NCBI GenBank assembly: GCA_905236865.1
Contig: CAJOQX010000246.1
Coordinates: 1 to 34,679, forward strand
Origin: Candidatus Rifleibacteriota bacterium
Lineage (GTDB): Bacteria; Muiribacteriota; Ozemobacteria; Ozemobacterales; Ozemobacteraceae
Direction: 5' to 3'
DNA: 34,679 bases
The notes under the pieces were generated by a model, which was not told where the DNA came from, made no database searches, and worked only from the letters and a program-made list of their open reading frames with translations. Shown here in pieces: positions 32,006 through 34,679 of the stretch (the stretch's first letter is position 1; each line of letters begins with the position of its first letter). Position numbers and translations under genes: made by a program.

Positions 32006-32059
32006 ACAAGAAGCACCCCATGTGAGCTTATAAAAGCAGCATGAGGTGCTTCTTGTTTT
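32006..32059 (+). terminator. Strong terminator after the 82-residue protein gene
   Basis: ACAAGAAGCACC (32006-32017) pairs perfectly with GGTGCTTCTTGT (32045-32056) and continues with CATG pairs after one mismatch. A short T-run follows. It separates the small gene from the next promoter. Confidence 0.85.
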
Positions 32060-32074
32060 CAAATAAACTTACTA

Positions 32075-32102
32075 TAAATCATAATTAAGAAATAGCCGAT
32101 AA
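32075..32102 (+). promoter_or_regulatory. Sigma-28-type promoter before the Big_5 lipoprotein gene
   Basis: TAAA (32075-32078), 16 bases, then GCCGATAA (32095-32102), identical to the sigma-28 -10 consensus. Spacing is one base longer than usual. Initiation near 32110 would leave a ~15-base leader containing the GGAG ribosome site. Confidence 0.6.
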
Positions 32103-32124
32103 AATAGGACGAATGGAGATAATT

Positions 32125-33933
32125 ATGACTGGCAAAAATATAAGTATTAGCTTTTTTCTCTTGTTGTGTTTAATATCTATTTTTACTTTTACAGGCTGTT
32201 CTAATGTTGGAGCTAACAAAAGAACAAACCCTGTTGCAGGAGAAACAGACGCAGAAACAAATGTTTCTACAGCAACAGCTTCTACAGATAGTGAAACAAA
32301 AACGATAAACAGCTCACTTTTGCCAGTTGTCAATTTGTATGCTTCACAAAAAGTCGTTGGTGCTGGTTCAGAGATTAATTTAAGAGCCGAAGCAATAGAT
32401 CCAGCAGGAGCACCAGTAACTTTAACTTGGGATTCTGATGAAGGAATATTGGTAAATGTTAATGGGTCATCGGCAGTATGGCAAGCTCCAGACCACACTT
32501 CAAATTCTGTTGTAAGTTGTACCGCAACTGATGTGAGGGGTGGAAAAACAACAGCTAACATAGAAATAGAAGTTATTGGAAATTCAAAATACAAACTTAA
32601 TATACTTGTAGACAGATGTTCGTTATATGCTACAGTTAATTCAGAAAATACAGAAGATGATTATGTTCCTGTTGCAGGTGCAAGAGTCATATTAAAAGCT
32701 TTCAATGAAGTAGCAGTATCAAATACTAATGGAGATGTAGAATTTGACGTTACACAAGCAGAAAAAATTGCAACTTATTCCGACATAGAAGTCACATTTA
32801 AAGATTGGGACATCACCTATAGAGCTAAGTTAATAGGTATTTCTGGAAATATAGTTAAAGATAATCTGATTTTTTCACCAGGATATAACAATATCAGTGT
32901 TGCTTTAGCGAATGGCGATTCTTTCGACTTAAAAAAAGGTATGCTAGAAGTTAATACAACAGAAAAAAATACTATAGGGCAGCTAGAACCTCTTTCAGAA
33001 GTATCTGTTAATTGTTCGGCAGGACAAGGAATATCAGACAGAGATACAGGAACAGCACTAATATCTTCTTCTTATGCTGGCACAAATACCAATATTCGTT
33101 TGACCAAAACAGGATATAGCAATATAGAAAATTGTAATGTTCCTTTAAATCAAAATTATTTAACCTTAGTATCAGCAGAAATGACAAGAAATGATAATAT
33201 TCCTGATTATGATGCAAATATTTCTTGGGTAAGCCCCTACAATTATAAGACTGGTGTTGAGGTAATGTCACCATTTATAATTGGCTTTGGTCAAGCAATG
33301 GAAACCATTACTGCATTCGATTCTATAAATCTAATGGTTCAAAATAAAAATACTGGTGAACATATATCAATTACTGGTGATGAGATTAAGAATTTATTTG
33401 ATATTGATTGGAAAAACAACACTTTGGTTTACCTCTATCCCAAAGCTGGTTATAAAGCCAACACAAGATATAGTATTGTAATTAATTATTGGAATGCAAA
33501 AGCGATTGATGGTAGATATTTGAAAAACTACAGCGGTACATATTTCGAGTTTATGACCGACTCTGACCCATCACCACAAATATTAGCCTTTGAACCTGTT
33601 AATGGAGCTACAAATGTAAGTAGAAACGGACCTTTTGTAATTTATTTTGACCGTAGCATATCACAAGAATCATTGTATGAAAATACAGAATTGGAAGTTG
33701 TAGCAGTTGATTCTGGTTTTAGTGCAACTTTAACAGGATCTTCAATCAGGTCTTTCTTTTCTGTAATTTGGAAAAGTAATAATACAGAATTACGACTAGT
33801 TCCATGTAAGACATTATCACCAAGAGCTACATATCAAATTAGAATAAAAAAATGTTGTTTTAAATCAGCCACAGGCAAAAGCATTTCAGGATTAGAAAAT
33901 TTCTGGACACAGTTTACTACAGGTGGAATTTAG
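32125..33933 (+). CDS. Lipoprotein with Ig-like, carboxypeptidase-regulatory-like and two Big_5-type domains
   Basis: 602 residues. The signal peptide ends in FTG-C25. A Ser/Thr-rich linker follows, then an Ig/PKD-like domain (about 66-150, EAIDPAGAPVTLTWDSDEG) and a region with a CarboxypepD-like loop (VPVAGARVILKA, about 180-210). Two C-terminal Big_5 (SbsA-like Ig) modules (about 365-475 and 483-600) contain SPFIIGFGQAMET and GPFVIYFDRSIS. All parts are structural, so an envelope or adhesion role is inferred. ATG 32125 is chosen because GGAG sits six bases before it; ATG 32113 would overlap that site. A consensus sigma-28-like promoter lies just upstream. The thiT-like gene follows after 27 bp. 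Confidence 0.75.
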   Translation: MTGKNISISFFLLLCLISIFTFTGCSNVGANKRTNPVAGETDAETNVSTATASTDSETKTINSSLLPVVNLYASQKVVGAGSEINLRAEAIDPAGAPVTLTWDSDEGILVNVNGSSAVWQAPDHTSNSVVSCTATDVRGGKTTANIEIEVIGNSKYKLNILVDRCSLYATVNSENTEDDYVPVAGARVILKAFNEVAVSNTNGDVEFDVTQAEKIATYSDIEVTFKDWDITYRAKLIGISGNIVKDNLIFSPGYNNISVALANGDSFDLKKGMLEVNTTEKNTIGQLEPLSEVSVNCSAGQGISDRDTGTALISSSYAGTNTNIRLTKTGYSNIENCNVPLNQNYLTLVSAEMTRNDNIPDYDANISWVSPYNYKTGVEVMSPFIIGFGQAMETITAFDSINLMVQNKNTGEHISITGDEIKNLFDIDWKNNTLVYLYPKAGYKANTRYSIVINYWNAKAIDGRYLKNYSGTYFEFMTDSDPSPQILAFEPVNGATNVSRNGPFVIYFDRSISQESLYENTELEVVAVDSGFSATLTGSSIRSFFSVIWKSNNTELRLVPCKTLSPRATYQIRIKKCCFKSATGKSISGLENFWTQFTTGGI

Positions 33934-33950
33934 GAGAATTGAGAATTGAG
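33934..33950 (+). repeat. GAGAATT heptamer x2 plus partial after the lipoprotein stop
   Basis: Two exact GAGAATT units and a third GAG start on the base after the TAG stop. The partial unit forms GAGG, the apparent Shine-Dalgarno for the GTG at 33961. Confidence 0.6.
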
Positions 33951-33960
33951 GAAACGATGA

Positions 33961-34494
33961 GTGAATAATCGTAAAAAAGTTAGAAAAATAGCTGAATGCG
34001 GTGTACTTATGTCACTCGCATTAGCTTTATCTTTTGTAAAAATATATTCATTTCCTCAAGGCGGATCTATCTCTTTAGATAGTCTGCCTTTATTGCTTAT
34101 TGCCGCAAGATATGGATTTAAAACAGGCTCATTATGCGGGTTCGGATTCGGTATTTTAAAATTAGGCAATGGAGCTACTTTTTTAAAACTTCTACAATAC
34201 TTATTCGACTATCCTTTGGCTTTTGCTTGTTTAGGTATAGCAGGTCTAATAAAATGGGATACTCCCCTAAAAGCAATATCGGCAACAACTTTGGCTAATC
34301 TAGTTAGATTACATATCCATGTTATTGCCGGTATTATTTTCTTTTATGAAGAAGAAAAAAACTTTAATGTAGCATCAATTAGTTCAAGCTACATATATAA
34401 CTGCGGTTATTTAATTCCTGAAACCATTATCTGTGCTGTTATAGTTTGGCTTATCGCCTCGAAGCACAGAAATCTATGTTCTCAGCAAATTTAA
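33961..34494 (+). CDS. thiT: ThiT-like thiamine transporter (ECF S-component)
   Basis: This 177-residue membrane protein has about six hydrophobic segments. The ThiT signature is clear: ALSFVKIYSFPQGGSISLDSLPLLLIAARYG, then LLQYLFDYPLAFACLGIAGL, and N-x-R-x-H in NLVRLHIHVIAGIIFF. ThiT binds thiamine and works with the shared energy-coupling module EcfA/A'/T, which is not in this window. The GTG start is preceded by GAGG at 33948. No TPP riboswitch is present in the 27-bp gap, so expression probably depends on the lipoprotein transcript. The C-terminus has a short basic tail. Confidence in the family is high; substrate is inferred. Confidence 0.88.
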   Translation: MNNRKKVRKIAECGVLMSLALALSFVKIYSFPQGGSISLDSLPLLLIAARYGFKTGSLCGFGFGILKLGNGATFLKLLQYLFDYPLAFACLGIAGLIKWDTPLKAISATTLANLVRLHIHVIAGIIFFYEEEKNFNVASISSSYIYNCGYLIPETIICAVIVWLIASKHRNLCSQQI

Positions 34495-34537
34495 CCAATT
34501 ATAACAACTTTTTTATGGTCTAAGCTTAACTGTATCA

Positions 34538-34678
34538 TCAAGCTGCAGTTACTTTATCACTGCCAAGACAACGAGTGCAAACATATCCAGTTACACGTTT
34601 ACCTTTTACAAGAACACGTTTTTTCTGGAGGTTGATGCTCCAGCGTCTTTTTGTGCGGTGATGAGAATGGCTTAATGC
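34538..34678 (-). CDS. rpmB: Ribosomal protein L28, C-terminal part (5' end outside window)
   Basis: The minus-strand frame gives the last 46 residues: SHSHHRTKRRW, then SINLQKKRVLVKGKRV and YVCTRCLGSDKV. This matches the L28 pattern SHxxxxTKRRWxxNLQKVRV. The C-x-x-C near the end marks the zinc-ribbon (Cys-type) form of L28 known from Thermotoga-like and other lineages; the partner N-terminal cysteines would lie beyond the edge. It is convergent with thiT across 43 bp, where I see no strong hairpin. Confidence 0.9.
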   Translation of the reverse strand, partial: ALSHSHHRTKRRWSINLQKKRVLVKGKRVTGYVCTRCLGSDKVTAA

Positions 34679-34679
34679 A

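Noticed and set aside
33934-33960. TPP riboswitch expected before thiT
   Set aside because: Only 27 bp separate the genes and none of the TPP aptamer's conserved segments are present.

Overview
The window is AT-rich (roughly one third G+C by eye), tightly packed DNA from a motile bacterium that I cannot place to phylum. A heptose-bisphosphate phosphatase (GmhB), pseudopilin-like proteins and several large lipoproteins point to a diderm. The order fliL-fliM-fliY-cheY-fliO-fliP-fliQ-fliR-flhB, with a FliY-type switch protein, is of the kind seen outside Proteobacteria (Firmicutes, spirochaetes, Thermotogae). The Cys-type L28 at the right edge fits the same picture. A poorly sampled candidate phylum (for example Riflebacteria-like) is possible, but this is a guess.

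Layout. (1) 1-5175: the end of a probable defence operon, with the C-terminus of a DUF499-type ATPase, a 1139-residue SNF2-like helicase ending in DUF3883, and an HD-domain hydrolase. The upstream genes are cut off. (2) 5176-5403: a repeat-rich junction of small hairpins sharing a TCGCAATGACG core. (3) 5404-5928 (minus): a secreted coiled-coil protein, divergent from the flagellar operon. (4) 6144-13508: flagellar basal-body, switch and export genes with an embedded CheY. (5) 13716-17461: a lytic transglycosylase with TPRs followed by three overlapping pseudopilin-like genes. (6) 17542-18222: a YggS-type PLP protein. (7) 18425-34494: four large or medium lipoprotein genes with Ig-like, carbohydrate-binding or NTF2-like modules, interleaved with gmhB, ruvA, yebC, dapB, a small unknown gene and a ThiT-like thiamine transporter. 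(8) The right edge carries the C-terminus of ribosomal protein L28 (minus).

How the parts may work together. The flagellar cluster supplies the switch (FliM, FliY), its effector CheY and the export gate (FliO/P/Q/R/FlhB). FliY keeps one apparent CheY-P phosphatase site. Several genes outside the cluster are preceded by GCCGAT-like sites resembling the sigma-28 -10 element. The best two lie before the 82-residue protein at 31724 and the lipoprotein at 32125, so some surface lipoproteins may be co-regulated with motility.

The most unusual non-coding signal is a family of purine-rich pentamer and heptamer tandem arrays placed directly after plus-strand stop codons (5121, 13515, 17484, 33934). 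In places they run into the coding sequence or supply the next Shine-Dalgarno. I also see a 77-bp MITE-like element, a 34-bp perfect palindrome before fliL and five good terminator hairpins. I saw no CRISPR array, rRNA or tRNA.
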